DNA of 64,000 nt. It comes from Trichuris trichiura. Taxonomy: Eukaryota; Nematoda; Enoplea; Trichinellida; Trichuridae. Below the pieces are notes generated by a model. That model ran no database searches. It was not told the DNA's origin and saw only the letters and a list, made by a program, of their open reading frames with translations. Within the stretch, counting starts at the first letter, position 1. Each line of letters opens with the position of its first letter. The stretch covers positions 1,922,001 to 1,986,000 of the forward strand of contig JBAJFE010000005.1 in the NCBI GenBank assembly GCA_037903355.1, given 5' to 3'. Both the position numbers and the translations under genes were made by a program. Positions 22,136 through 33,246 of the stretch are shown in pieces.

Positions 22136-25039
22136 AGTGAAACTTTGCCGCGAGAGCTTTTTGGGATTGGCGCTCATTTTTCTCGCGAGTGCTTTTGTTT
22201 CCTGGTATGTTATTAAAAATAGTTCGCACACAACATTCACCTTGTAACGTAACGTATTTCCGGTTAAGCGGACGTGCTTTAGTTCGAAAGCGCGGAGCAT
22301 TCAGAGCATCACTGACCCCCCAAATCAAGGAAAGACTGGAAAAAGCTATCCCGTATCATTTCGTTTAAGACCATAATGGCGGGAATTGATGAGTATTGAG
22401 AATTTTTTTTAGTTATTGAATCTGACGAAACCGGTCCAACATCTTAGTACTATGAAAGTGACCGACATTTGACATCCCCTATTCAAGTAATTCTCTTCTT
22501 TAGTTTTGAACTGCTTAAAGCATTTAGGTTGCGATGAACCTGCAAACAGTTGCAGAGCCCTCAGGGCATGTCTTTCCCCATGTTTCGCGTCCGGACAATA
22601 ATCAACCTAAACGTAAGCATCTTGTCTCTATGGTAGTCGCTTAAAGGCCACTTATAACCTGAAATGTACTTTCCGAATTTGTTCCCCCTTTTGAACTGTG
22701 TTTTTCCTGTTTGGAGCGGGATAAATTAGATGAAGGAGTGGAACGTGACAAAATAGTATGTGAACAAGACAAGAGGTACATGATAATAACAATAATAATA
22801 GACGAAATATAAAAATAATGTTGAGATAAAACAGTGATATTTATAAATGGAAATAACTTCAAATAAAATAAAATAAGTTGGGAATACGCAACAAATGAGG
22901 TAAAACGACGTAAAAATAAATTAGCGTAGCAAAGATATGAGAAGATAGAGGGAAAGGAAGTGTTTATTTAGTGGCTTAGGAATTCTTTGGATTGAGTTTA
23001 CAAGAAGAAAAAATCCGTGTTGTTGGTAAGCGGTTCCCGCACGTCACTAACTTTGATTCTATTGTCCCTGTTAGTCGTATTGTTGTGATGAGGATATAAA
23101 CGCCTTCTTTTATCTCTCTCTCTTAGGTGCAACGACTTCTCTGCAAATGATTCTTGTTTGTACGGAACCTTAGCAATATGAAGTTTATTCTTCAGCCGCC
23201 GACGCCGTTTTAGCTCGTTTGGTAGAGGCGATAGGGTCTAGTAATGATGTTTGATTTCTACGGACTGTAGTTCTTTTTCAATTCTAATCTGTCCCCATTA
23301 TTTTCGCACAGGTTTACCTTTTTAACATATTCTTTGAATTGTTCGTTTAAGCTCAGTCCTCTATATTGGCTTGAGCAACTGCACTTAAATTTCGTACATA
23401 ATGTGTCATACGGAACTTAACTTTAATTGCTTCAGACTATGGAAGTAGATTCTCGCCTTCCGAAGACGGGTGTCTTGTAACGGACTGTGACCGCATGCCT
23501 TCCATGTGTTGGTTTATCATTCGAAACTTAGTTGAAATTTGAGAGAATTTCTCACTTGCCTTGTCTTCTCTCCTGTTGTGCAGCCATTAAAGATAAAGAA
23601 CACTTACGGTTTCCCGAGATTGTTTCCATGCACAGTCATGCCGATGGTTGAGTTTCTCACCAATGCTAAATTTTATGAGTATGGTTGGTAAAAATAGTTT
23701 TATTTGAGGATCTTTCAGATGTGATTTCATTCTTTGCAAATAAATAAATAAGTAAAATATTAACAAAATAAGCCAATTCGGCAATGCCTCAGTGGCATGC
23801 TTCAATTGTGTTTATGTGGCAATCAAATCAAGGCAACAGAAGCTAATTGCTCTCCCTGGAAGTCCCCTCCGCCAATGTACGCTTCGTAATATCTTATCGC
23901 GCGGGAGCAAAACCAGTATCCCTATCTTTCAGCGAGAAAATGAAAAAAGATAAGCTCGACCATGATATTCTTTCGCTTTGGTCAAGCAGTGAGCATTTTG
24001 GCTGCGGCGTTTCTGGCTACAAATTCAGTTGGTGCAATCGTGTGTTCTGTAGGCATAGGCGAAGTAAAAATTTTTACATTTTCTTTGCTTCCGTGCGGTT
24101 AGAACAACAGTTTATGAGATTGTATTCGGCCGACTGGTCGAATAGAGGATTCTACTTTCACTTTTTTCAGCTCTTTGGACCAAGAATGGCTTGCCGACTT
24201 CTTGCTTTTCCCGCCCGTTCACTACTTACCTGCGACTTCATGGCTTTGCATGTTAGGTGTTAATGAAATTATTCTGACCAAAAAAGTTTGTTGTGGCCTC
24301 CATTCTTCGTTACTCAAATCAAATGGTTATATTTAGGCAAATAACAAATGAGAAAAGTGATCAGCCCATTAGATAGCTGCGGTAAATTGGCTGTAAGAGA
24401 CACGCTGAATCTTCCGGATGCAGAAATGGAGACTTGAATAGGTACTCCGTGCTTTAATTCTTCATTTGAGTTTTTTTTCATGCCGTATGGGATAGGGACT
24501 CGATCATTCAAACTAATGCCTGTAAATGGTAGTTTGATCGATCGATGATGAAATTACTAGAATAATAGCTTGGGTTGTTTTCATTTTCAGTTCTTCCTTA
24601 ACAGGATATCAGTTTTTTTCATAAAGTTCGTTGCGCTGATATGCCAATATGCCGTATTGAAACAGTCGTAAGCCTTTTTCAGCTGTAATTAAGAAGTACA
24701 AAATAAATGTACACCGTTTATTGATTTCACAATTCAAAGTGCTGCTAACAGGTTCATAACTCTATCTGCATTCTAAACACTGTGCTCATCTATCCTTGAT
24801 GGACAAATGAACACTTGCTGTTCAAAGTTTTCTTTTCTGATACCTGTAGTCAGCGTTGCTGCTCTTCGTCCAGGAAGATCAGCACCTTCCAATTTGGAAG
24901 CAGAGCTTCGGCAGCATAGGTTCGGTACTTGATCCTTGTAATTTGAGTAATTTTCATTGCATTTGGTGCTTCCGTTTTGACTGGAACGTAACAGGATGCG
25001 GTCGCGCTGCAGTTGGATTGGGTTAGTTTGAAGCTGCAA
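22136..25039. other. Gene-poor stretch
   Basis: Mostly AT-rich, with simple-sequence patches (for example AAATAAAATAAAATAA near 22860). A frame on the plus strand at 23847-24263 (138 codons, no ATG start, no homology recognised) is not supported as a gene. Nothing else was recognised. Confidence 0.35.
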
Positions 25040-25059
25040 GTATCCGTAGTGCTAATGGT

Positions 25060-25165
25060 CTTACGTTTCTTATTTAAATGTCTTTGTTACGGTTGCAGTG
25101 TCCCGTTGATGTGCCCAATAAGCGCAAAAAATTCCTCCGGAGCTTTCGGGTCTTTTCGCGACCCG
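25060..25165 (+). repeat. Partial copy of the foldback-element outer arm
   Basis: The sequence around TGTCTTTGTTACGG, GTGTCCCGTTG and GGAGCTTTCGGGTC matches the outer arm at 29086-29199. It is more diverged than the two arms at 29.1-29.8 kb are from each other. Its continuation motif CGTCTTCAGCGGTCAAA appears separately at 25808-25824, just before a Penelope-like element. Confidence 0.6.
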
Positions 25166-25904
25166 ACCTATGTTTCTTGTCCTTACTTTTCGTCGATGCA
25201 ATTTTATGTTTAGAGTATGTGAATTTAAGGCTCTCAGGCGACCATGATTCTCGAACAAGCTTAAGCATTTTTTCGGAGAAAAACGTAGTGTTCGCACTGC
25301 TCAGGCAGCAAGATAACGTGAACTCGTCTTCGATGCAAATAGCATAGACAATGACTGCTGTTCTTTTGGTTGTCACCTCACTGTTGCATCAACCGCCTTT
25401 CATCTGCTGCTATCACTAACTGGTAAGTGTCAAGAGAATTGTTCTGTTAAAATTGTCTCTTTTTGTCTCTACTCATTGCGTCTACCTCATAACTTTTACT
25501 AAATTGACATCTCACGAAATTGTTGCGGTTATAAAGAAACAAAAGTTATCTTCACAATACGTCTTGAAATGAAACCATTGTGCATGTTTTTACACTTAAT
25601 TGGCCCTATCGTTTCCAAAAGTCAAAGACAAAACGAACAATCTGTGAGCATTAATTGAAAATTGGTTGGTCGGTAACAGGTTCAAACAATTTCTTCGTTT
25701 CTCCAAACATAGCTCCCTATTTTTAAGCTATCATTCAAAATAAAACGGTAAACCAGTTTATTAATAACAATGATATAAACTGCGTAGCTTTGAGAGGTTA
25801 CACGTTCCGTCTTCAGCGGTCAAATGTTGGAGTGAAAGAATATGATGAGTTTTATAGGCAGCCAAATGGGTCAACCGAATGTTTTGTCTAACTGTATTCT
25901 TATA

Positions 25905-26130
25905 ATAGAATTGGTTCACATATCACTGATCTTTTTACCTTTGTCTCAACTAATCACCTCATTATGCGTAACAAAAAGGCCTTTTGCTTTTCGCAGTTTG
26001 AAGTCCTTTTCTCGGCAAATGACTTTGAAAAATAATTGACAGTTGCAGTAGGAGGCGTGTTCCACTACGCCCGATGCTTTCTTAATTGCTACAGTTCTCT
26101 GCTGGAGTCTTGTGAACGCGAAACACACGA
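25905..26130 (-). repeat. Inverted terminal segment of Penelope-like element copy 1
   Basis: Read on the minus strand, this encodes a segment (AIKKASGVVEHASYC, FFKVICREKDFKLRKAKG) matching the plus-strand C-terminal end of the same element (AIKKAPRLKKRASHC, FSKFICQEDDSKLRKIKA) at about 27400-27530. The two blocks are therefore inverted repeats of the GIY-YIG end. Confidence 0.8.
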
Positions 26131-27590
26131 CGTATAGGTCTCTGAAATGACGTACATTGGCAACACTCAGCGTTCAGAGCTGTATGGACTTTCAAAATGG
26201 GTGTCTCTCAAAAGCCTGTAATTTCGAGTAGAAAAAGCGTTATAGGACGGTTAGGCTCCTATTTGAAAACGACCGTCAGACCGTTAGATGGAAGCAGAAC
26301 GTCGTAAGTAGAAAACAGTAAAGAAATTCTGCGCTGAGATCAAAAATCTACAATCGGAACCCTCGGAAATCTTGTTCAGTTACAACGTAAAGGAGGGGCT
26401 CACAAGCGTCCCCATATATGTCGCGCTCAGTGCACTCGAAGAGTTTCTTGAGGCGGACCTGACGTTATCACAAAGGACCAATCTCAAGACCTTTCACGTC
26501 AACAAACTAGCGCTTAAAAAAAGCAAATTACTTCCAGTTTCAAGAACAGTTTTTTATACAAAAGATGGAGGCACAAGTGGATATCTCTCTATCGCCCATT
26601 TTAGCGAAAATGTTTATTGAATTTCTAGAAGAGAAAGCTTTTTTTTTGCAGACGCAGCAATTACCCTGGCGTTTTTCATAATATCCATGAACGGCATCTT
26701 TGCTTTCATCAAATGGGGAAGAAGGAAGCGTTTGTTAACGACCTGAGCAGCCTACTCCTGAGCTGCATTTCCTTCACTATTGAAAAAGAAACAATGGGAG
26801 ACTCGACGTGCTCATAATTAGCGATGGATGTAGCGTTAAAACAACAGTCTATAGGAAGCCTACATATTTGAACAGACATTTATATTTTTCGTCGTAGGCA
26901 CAATTACTGGGATGATTGGTAATCCAACATCAATTTGCGATGAAACATTGCTTACGGCTGAGCTTGCACACATAAAAGCGACTTTTTTTATATAAAAGCT
27001 ATCCAGCAGGATTGATTTCCTCAGTGATAACACAGAGAACTTCCAGACCAGAAAGCGGTTTATCAAAGCAGAATGTTCTCTTATTCGTAATGCCATACTA
27101 CAAACGTTTCAGAGGAAACTCTATGCGTATTAGCAAGAAGATTGGTCTCAGAGTGTACTTTAAAACTTCGTATTCGTTGAAGCCCATGGATAGGCATGGA
27201 AAAACACGGTTACCTATTGAGAGAAGCCAGGAGTGGTTTACGAGATGATTTGCAGTTGCTTTGCCTTCTACTTTGGTGAGGTAGGCAGCAGCCAAAGCAC
27301 CTTAGTTGTCTCAACCATTGCAAGAATGCATTGTCTGACATCCAAGAAAATGAAACAGGATGCAGAGGAAGGTTTCGAAAAACGGAAGCCCACGCAGCAA
27401 AGCATGAAGCAATCAAGAAGGCACCGAGATTAAAGAAACGTGCCTCGCACTGTGGCGGTCAGTCATTTTCCAAATTTATTTGCCAAGAAGATGATTCGAA
27501 ACTACGAAAGATTAAAGCATTTCTGTTAGGCATAATGAAGTGATTAATGGAAACAAAGGTAAAGAGATCAGTGGCGTGTGGACCAATCTT
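25905..27590 (+). mobile_element. Decayed Penelope-like element (RT plus GIY-YIG), copy 1
   Basis: Translating the plus strand in shifting frames recovers a Penelope-like reverse transcriptase. Near 26180-26330 it reads AVWTFKMGVSQKPVISS and LGSYLKTTVRPLDGS. At 26372-26500 it reads TSVPIYVALSALEEFLEADL. Near 26800-26890 it reads DVLIISDGCSVKTTVYRKPT. The catalytic YVDD region (about 26680) has degenerated to a stretch reading SMNGIFAFI. A GIY-YIG endonuclease remnant follows at 27233-27540 (VVYEMICSCFAFYFGEVG). Several frameshifts and stops mean no function. Penelope-like elements carry exactly this RT then GIY-YIG order. The 5' end (25905-26130) is an inverted copy of the 3' end (27370-27590), the partly inverted 'pLTR' arrangement known for this class. 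Confidence 0.8.
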
Positions 27591-28200
27591 ATAGGAAAAC
27601 AGTTGTGCAAAACATCCGGCTGACCCATTTAATCGCCTGTTATACCCATCATGTTCGTCTTTTCTAACATCTCACCCTGAGGATGGGACTTGTAACTTTC
27701 CAAGGCTATGCAGCTTCTGTAATTATGATCAATAAAATGGTTTGTTTTAATGTGAACACTAGGTTTAAAAACAGCGTAGTAAATTTGGAGAAGTGAAAAA
27801 ATTGGGCACTAAATAGGCGAATGGACGATATTTGCAAGTAATGCGACCTGGAAAACATAGCTCCTTGTAACAGCTGTGGTTTATTCATGTAATCCATCTA
27901 TTCTCAACTTTTTCTGCGCTAGACCCCCTTTCCCTATTGGTCAATTAATTTTTGCGTTTTTTGTACAGCAGCCAATCAGTTTTCAATGACAACCTTCTAG
28001 GGTCAAGTTAATGCACTGATACAATGGGAATATACAGTCGTCAAATCATTTGAAAAGAGCACTTGGGGTTCTTCGAAACTAACAATGAAACCACTTCGTC
28101 GAGTCGAGTGAGAATTGATTCGAATCCTCCATAGAGAAATGTTGCTAACGGTTAACCAATCCTCTATAGAGGATTGGCATAAATTCTCACCCTTCCGATC
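27591..28200. other. Spacer, nothing recognised
   Basis: AT-rich sequence after the Penelope-like element. There is a short inverted block around 28132-28168 (ATTC.AATCCTC.ATAGAG and TCCTCTATAGAGGATTGG) but no gene. Confidence 0.3.
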
Positions 28201-28213
28201 TACCTAACTACGC

Positions 28214-28335
28214 ATGTTCCAATAAAGTTTCTCAGCCCCCTTGACGGCCTCCTGCCCTCCCCCCTGTGAAAAATTTTTGATTTTGCCCCCCTCCCTGGGG
28301 GCCCCTGGCCTCACGTTGAGAATGGCTGATATAGT
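28214..28335. mobile_element. Degraded hAT-like MITE end
   Basis: A C-rich segment with GTTTCTCAGCCCCC at its left and CCTCACGTTGAGAATGGCTG at its right resembles the termini of the intact MITE at 43735-43959 (GTTTCTCAACC, and CCCACGTTGAGAAACACTG). No target-site duplication could be found, so it is a decayed or recombined copy. Confidence 0.45.
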
Positions 28336-28699
28336 CGACCCATTTGTTGAGAGATACTTTTCTATTTCGGAACATATGTCACAGCATTTTAAATCTTTAA
28401 CAAAAAGAGGAGAAGAGCCCTGAAAGCTTTGAGATAAAGGAATAGTAATATTGTTTAACAAATGAGTAAATTCCGCAAATCACCCAGGTATGAAGCAATG
28501 TTCTCCATCCTTGTTTTAGGTTATTACTAAAGCAAGTGTTTCCTTTCTTCAAAACGCTCGCTAGTTATGGCGCTTTCTTAAACGTAATTAGTTCTCTTAG
28601 GATATGGTACTTGTAGTTTCTCGCGCGGATAGTCTTATATTCTACCGCAGAAATTTCAGAAAAACTACTTGCAGTATGTATAGTTTCTTCCTATCTTTT

Positions 28700-28797
28700 G
28701 CTTCATAGTTGGTCTTCTGGTTCACGCGTTTGGCCTGTTTGGTGTATCTATAAGTAAACTTCAAAGTGCCCTACCAACGAATGGATAAACAAATTGT
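28700..28797 (+). repeat. Dispersed repeat containing CCCTACCAACGAATGGAT, copy 1
   Basis: About 85 bp (TTCACGCGTTTGGCCTG, TAAGTAAACTTCAAAGTG, GCCCTACCAACGAATGGAT, AAATTGT) reappear on the opposite strand at 52247-52335 with high similarity. Shorter matches lie at 40540-40575 and 42038-42062. The latter two flank Penelope-like element copy 2. Confidence 0.75.
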
Positions 28798-29085
28798 TAG
28801 AGAAAATATAACACAATTTGTATACCGTACGTTTCGGAACTGCTCTTGTTCCGTCGTCAGCAGGGTAAGGGAGCTTTTGTTGGCTAATTACCAAGCCAGC
28901 TACTCGCTCGAATTTGGCTTAAGCGATGATAAATCCAGTGAACAGCATTATCAGATAGTTCAGCAGTTACAAACACAATGACGGTTGAAACACTCCTTTC
29001 GTCAGGTTCACTTAAAACGTCGCTCCCATTACCAGTCATTTCAGTGAATGTTAGATTCAAGAATTCTTTTGAACGACCTTTTATT

Positions 29086-29844
29086 GTTTTCATATTAAAG
29101 TGTCTTTATTACGGATCATGTGTCCCGTTGGTATGTAAATTGAACATAAATTTCCCGGGGTTTTCGGGTCTGTAGCGACCTGTCTTCAGCGGTCAAACGG
29201 TATTGATATGGAAAAATATTATTACACTCCACAACTTCTGCTCACTAAATGGATGACACACAAGTGCACACACAAAAATGGATAAAGATAGACAAAATTT
29301 CAAGTGACGATAGAAGAAAATTAAACAATAAATCAATATATACACGGAACAGTTTCTACAATAATACAGAACTAAGGAAGTGGCAACTGACAGACACAGA
29401 AGAAAAAAACTTTAAAACTCTCGTTTTATGTCGAGTTTCTTTTACGGAAAGTTTGTCCCATTGATAATACTTTTTATTATTTCGGAGCTTTCGGGTGAAA
29501 CGAGACCCGTCTTCAGCGGTGTTAAAATAAAGCAATGAAGTAACGAATTTCGTTTGACCCGAAAGCTCCGGAATAATAAAAAATATTATCAACAGGACAA
29601 ACTTTCCGTAAAAGAAACTCGACATGAAACTATGCGGTCCCGTACCAAGAAGTTACATTTACAAAAACTCTCGTTTTAAACAGTTAGAAAACGATTGAAG
29701 ATTAACCTCGCCTCACATAACTATATTCATCGTTTGACCGCTGAAGACGCGTCGCGACAGACCTGAAAGCTCGGAGAAATTTATGTTCAATTTACATTCC
29801 AACGGGACACATGATCCGTAATAAGGACATTTTAATATGAAAAC
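29086..29844. mobile_element. Nested foldback element (two pairs of inverted repeats)
   Basis: Outer arms 29086-29199 and 29731-29844 are 114 bp each and roughly 90% identical as reverse complements. They contain ATTACGGATCATGTGTCCCG and CTTCAGCGGTCAAACG. Inside them, a second pair, 29428-29503 and 29550-29625 (76 bp each), is about 93% identical and ends in GGAGCTTTCGGGT. Outer and inner arms share the GAGCTTTCGGGT...CTTCAGCGG core, so the inner pair looks like a later insertion or a rearranged copy of the same end. No coding sequence was seen. Foldback or MITE-like transposon is the likely class. Confidence 0.8.
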
Positions 29845-32800
29845 TTACATTCCCGTACAAAAACATCACATTTTCAAGACCGTTTATTGTATCATTTTTT
29901 TTCTCTGTTTATTTTGCTATTGGCATTCAGTGTTGTTGCGTGTACAATTCATACAACATGTAGACTCTTTCATCAGTCATTAGACTCTAGTACGCGAAGA
30001 GACTAATCTATTGTCTTCATTACGTAGAAGTCAAAATGTCTTGGGTTTCATGTTGTCAAAGTTTTTTTCAACAGTTGTCTTCCTTCCACTTATCTCGTAC
30101 GTCGTGACCTTGATATATGTATGCGTTATTAGATTGGTGAGAAAATGAAGAACTCCAGAACTTGATCTTTTAGGATCTTTTAAGACCTTGCAGTAAGGTT
30201 GTTCAAATTTAAATTTTGCTTATTTCAATCAAAAGGCTTAGGTGTCGTCCGCATCATCAGTTTCTAAGTTTAAGAACGAAAGTATGAAATGATGTAAACA
30301 CTGCTAGTATTAATAATTTCCATCGAAGATTTAGTTCGGTACTTTGAACAAGCGTTTGTGACGTCTCTGAGCCATTCTTCTGTGGCAATAATAGAGTGCA
30401 CAACGATGCAAGTGTCACGCAGGGAAGCGAAATTTTGGTTATTTTAAACGCATTATAAAGTGTTGACCTGTCTTTGTCTTGACTCTTTTATTCCATGTGA
30501 CCATAAAATTAGACATCTATAGCGGCTGATTTTATTGTCTATATTTTGCTGGCTTGAGCTCTCTATCCAAATTAAGTAAAGTTACTATTACAACGAACGG
30601 TCCTAAAAAATGTTTTGTAGAAAGGAAAGCAATTTCTTAAAATTTTTACAAAAATGCCACCTTCAAAGCTTAATATATCACATTAAAAATACCTTCTTAA
30701 CGTAAGAAAACTATTATTTTGGACATGGCATCGTGGGTTGTAGAGTGTGTGAGCACGATACTCTGTAATCGTAGATGCTTTAATTTCTTGATCTAGGAAC
30801 AGTTACGTCTGAGAGTTTGGGCTTTTCTCTCCTTGATAGCAGCTTTCATTAGGGTCATTAGTACATCGCACTAACTCCCACAAAGGTTTCGTGCATGTAA
30901 GGAGTGACGTATTCTGGGTGTGCCCTGCATGTGACACTGACTAGTTGCATGTAATTGTTGCACAAACTGAGGCCAAGGAACCTTTTTGCTGCCGTGAGCC
31001 GTTCGGACGTTTGTAAGACCATTCGCGGGCCATACAGAATACTCCACAAAAGGACATAGCCTGCATTGTTTGCACGTATGTTCATTTAGGTCACCCTTCG
31101 AACAAAGCAATAAGGCGACATAAGAATAATACTTTAGGTCGTTAGGCGGCCAATGGTCCACGCTACTGACGCGCACACTAGTGCAGCTTAGTTCTTGCCT
31201 CCGAAGACTAACGACATCGGTTTGTCGACAGAGAGCCGACAGCAGGGCAGTCTTCCTAGCCAGGCTGATGCTGTCTGCTTGTTACGCAAGATTTGTTATT
31301 ACTAGGGTTTACATACAACGAGTGTATCGCATTTTTAAAAAATAAGGTCCCACAGTCACATTTCACTGAATCTCGCATCCATGTGCGGTTGCCTCAGTTG
31401 GTGAGAGGGAATGTTTTGAGGACCGGATGGAATGATCTCGCGGGTCGGACGTTCCCCACCGCTGGCCTAAACTCTCCGCGTTGTATCGCTAACTAATGTT
31501 CAAGGCTTCTTGCTAGAAAAAGTTGTTGTTATCGACGGTCAGTCCAATTTCTTGAAAACACAGAAGACAATTCTCTTTCTTTGCCAATTCAGTGCACAGA
31601 TTTTACCACCTACAACATACCATCAACATAGCAATGCGTAGTGGCAAACGAACAAAAAAACATTGGATACTTGATAGACTTAAACACCCATTACAAAGAG
31701 GATAGAAACAGAGAAGAGGCAAAACCAACACTAAAAGATTTTAAAGTAGCGAGAGCACCGGAGAAGAAAATGTGACGCTACCAAAACAGATACGTAGAGA
31801 AGAAACAGAAACATGATAGAAAGAAGCGACAAAGCAAAGAATTCACCAAAATGGATATGTAAGAAGAAAAACTGGAAAAATGAAGCAAACAACGAAGGAA
31901 TAACTGAAAGTAGAAGAAAACATGAATGAAGATCAAAAAATGGAGAGCCAATAGCAACAAACGAGATAGGAAGAAATTATAAATCAGAAAAACGCACAGA
32001 AGAGAAGGTGGAAAAGTGACGATATCAAGCAGTAGACTTGCGACAGACCGAAATGAATGGCACGCCCACGACGAACAGAAGGGGACAACGTAATGTTGAA
32101 TAACTAAAAGAAGACGAAGAAGAAAAAGTCAGGAAGAAAAAAACCAAATCAGAAAAAAGGAAAAGAAAGCAAACCAGATCGGAGAGAAGTAAACAACAAG
32201 GCAACTTTTGGACTATTCCGATTTGCCTCGTCCCATACACTACCGACCTCGCACTCTTTTCTTTTTTGTTAGAGTAGGTTCGATGTTACGCTTAGGTTTA
32301 AAACTCCTGTAATCTGCTTCCCATATACTTTTCGTGTAATTTTTATACCCTAAGCCTAAGCTTGACCCCATTGGAACGAGGAATGACGCTGCAGACTGTA
32401 TCGGTACGCAAATGCAAGCAGGTAATGCGAAGCGTTACGTAAAAGTTGCTTGTTTCATTATTTGCGTAAGCTATTGTCCTCCACTTGACCTGATTTTATC
32501 ATGGTTTCATGCTTCGATTTGTAGCAAAGTTTCCTGCACGATTTGTCGACAAATATTTACCTAAGTGATCAATATTTAACCCTATCCGGGATCCCCTCCT
32601 TTTTCATTCCTCCGTCATTACGCATTGTGCCAAAGACGGCTACTGGTAGGTCTCAAAAGTTGCGTTCTGTTGGTGGATGAAAAGCCCGTTTTTCAACACA
32701 TTCCAGCGAAGGCATTATCCATTTCGTTCTTTAGGTAAGCACTTGGTAAACCTCAATTTGACAATGCGCACACAGCGTTAATATCCAGTGGTCCTGTTGT

Positions 32801-33158
32801 AACAGATTTCTTTAACATTTACTGTTTTCGCGACGATAAACAATTATTTGGTAGCGTTGGCATAATCTCTTTTACACTAAAAACCACTTGACCTATGCCA
32901 CGGCAGCTCGCAGATAAGCTTATCACATCGCAAATAATTTGCATGGAACACATCTTATCTTTTCGCCAAAGCTGCTGCAATAGCTGCTCTTATCAGTATT
33001 ACACGTCCGCTTTTCGTAAGTAGACTGCTTTTGCCTTGCCAAACGTCATAAAGGTTTTCGCCTTTCTGCCACCACGTTTTTCTATATCTGCGTTATTTAT
33101 ATTTTCCGTCGCCTTCTGTACGTGTTAACGTTCACAGACTTCATCGCCACAGTCAAGT
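29845..33158. other. Gene-poor stretch with a purine-rich tract
   Basis: No supported gene was seen. From about 31660 to 32200 the plus strand is strongly purine-biased (AGAAGAAA-type sequence), which creates long open minus-strand frames rich in Phe, Leu and Ser that I do not accept as genes. A tRNA-like patch near 31373-31475 is discussed under findings. Confidence 0.4.
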
Positions 33159-33246
33159 ATGGAAAAATTCGTATTTCGATGTCACACCATAAAAGCGAAC
33201 GCAAACCAACCGCGACAGGAACTTGAAGAAGGAACGACAACTTCAG
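33159..33246 (+). CDS. Possible first coding exon of an unassigned gene
   Basis: An ATG at 33159 opens 29 codons that run to TCAG|GTAAGAAG, a strong donor. The peptide starts MEKFVFRCHTIKANANQ. A translated start joined to a strong donor is exon-like, but I could not find the following exon in phase downstream and recognise no domain. It may equally be chance. Confidence 0.3.

Noticed and set aside
23847..24263. 138-codon plus-strand open frame
   Set aside because: No ATG start at its beginning, no recognised motif, no splice support.
31778..32240. Minus-strand frames rich in Phe/Leu/Ser
   Set aside because: By-product of the purine-rich plus strand; no motif or splice site.
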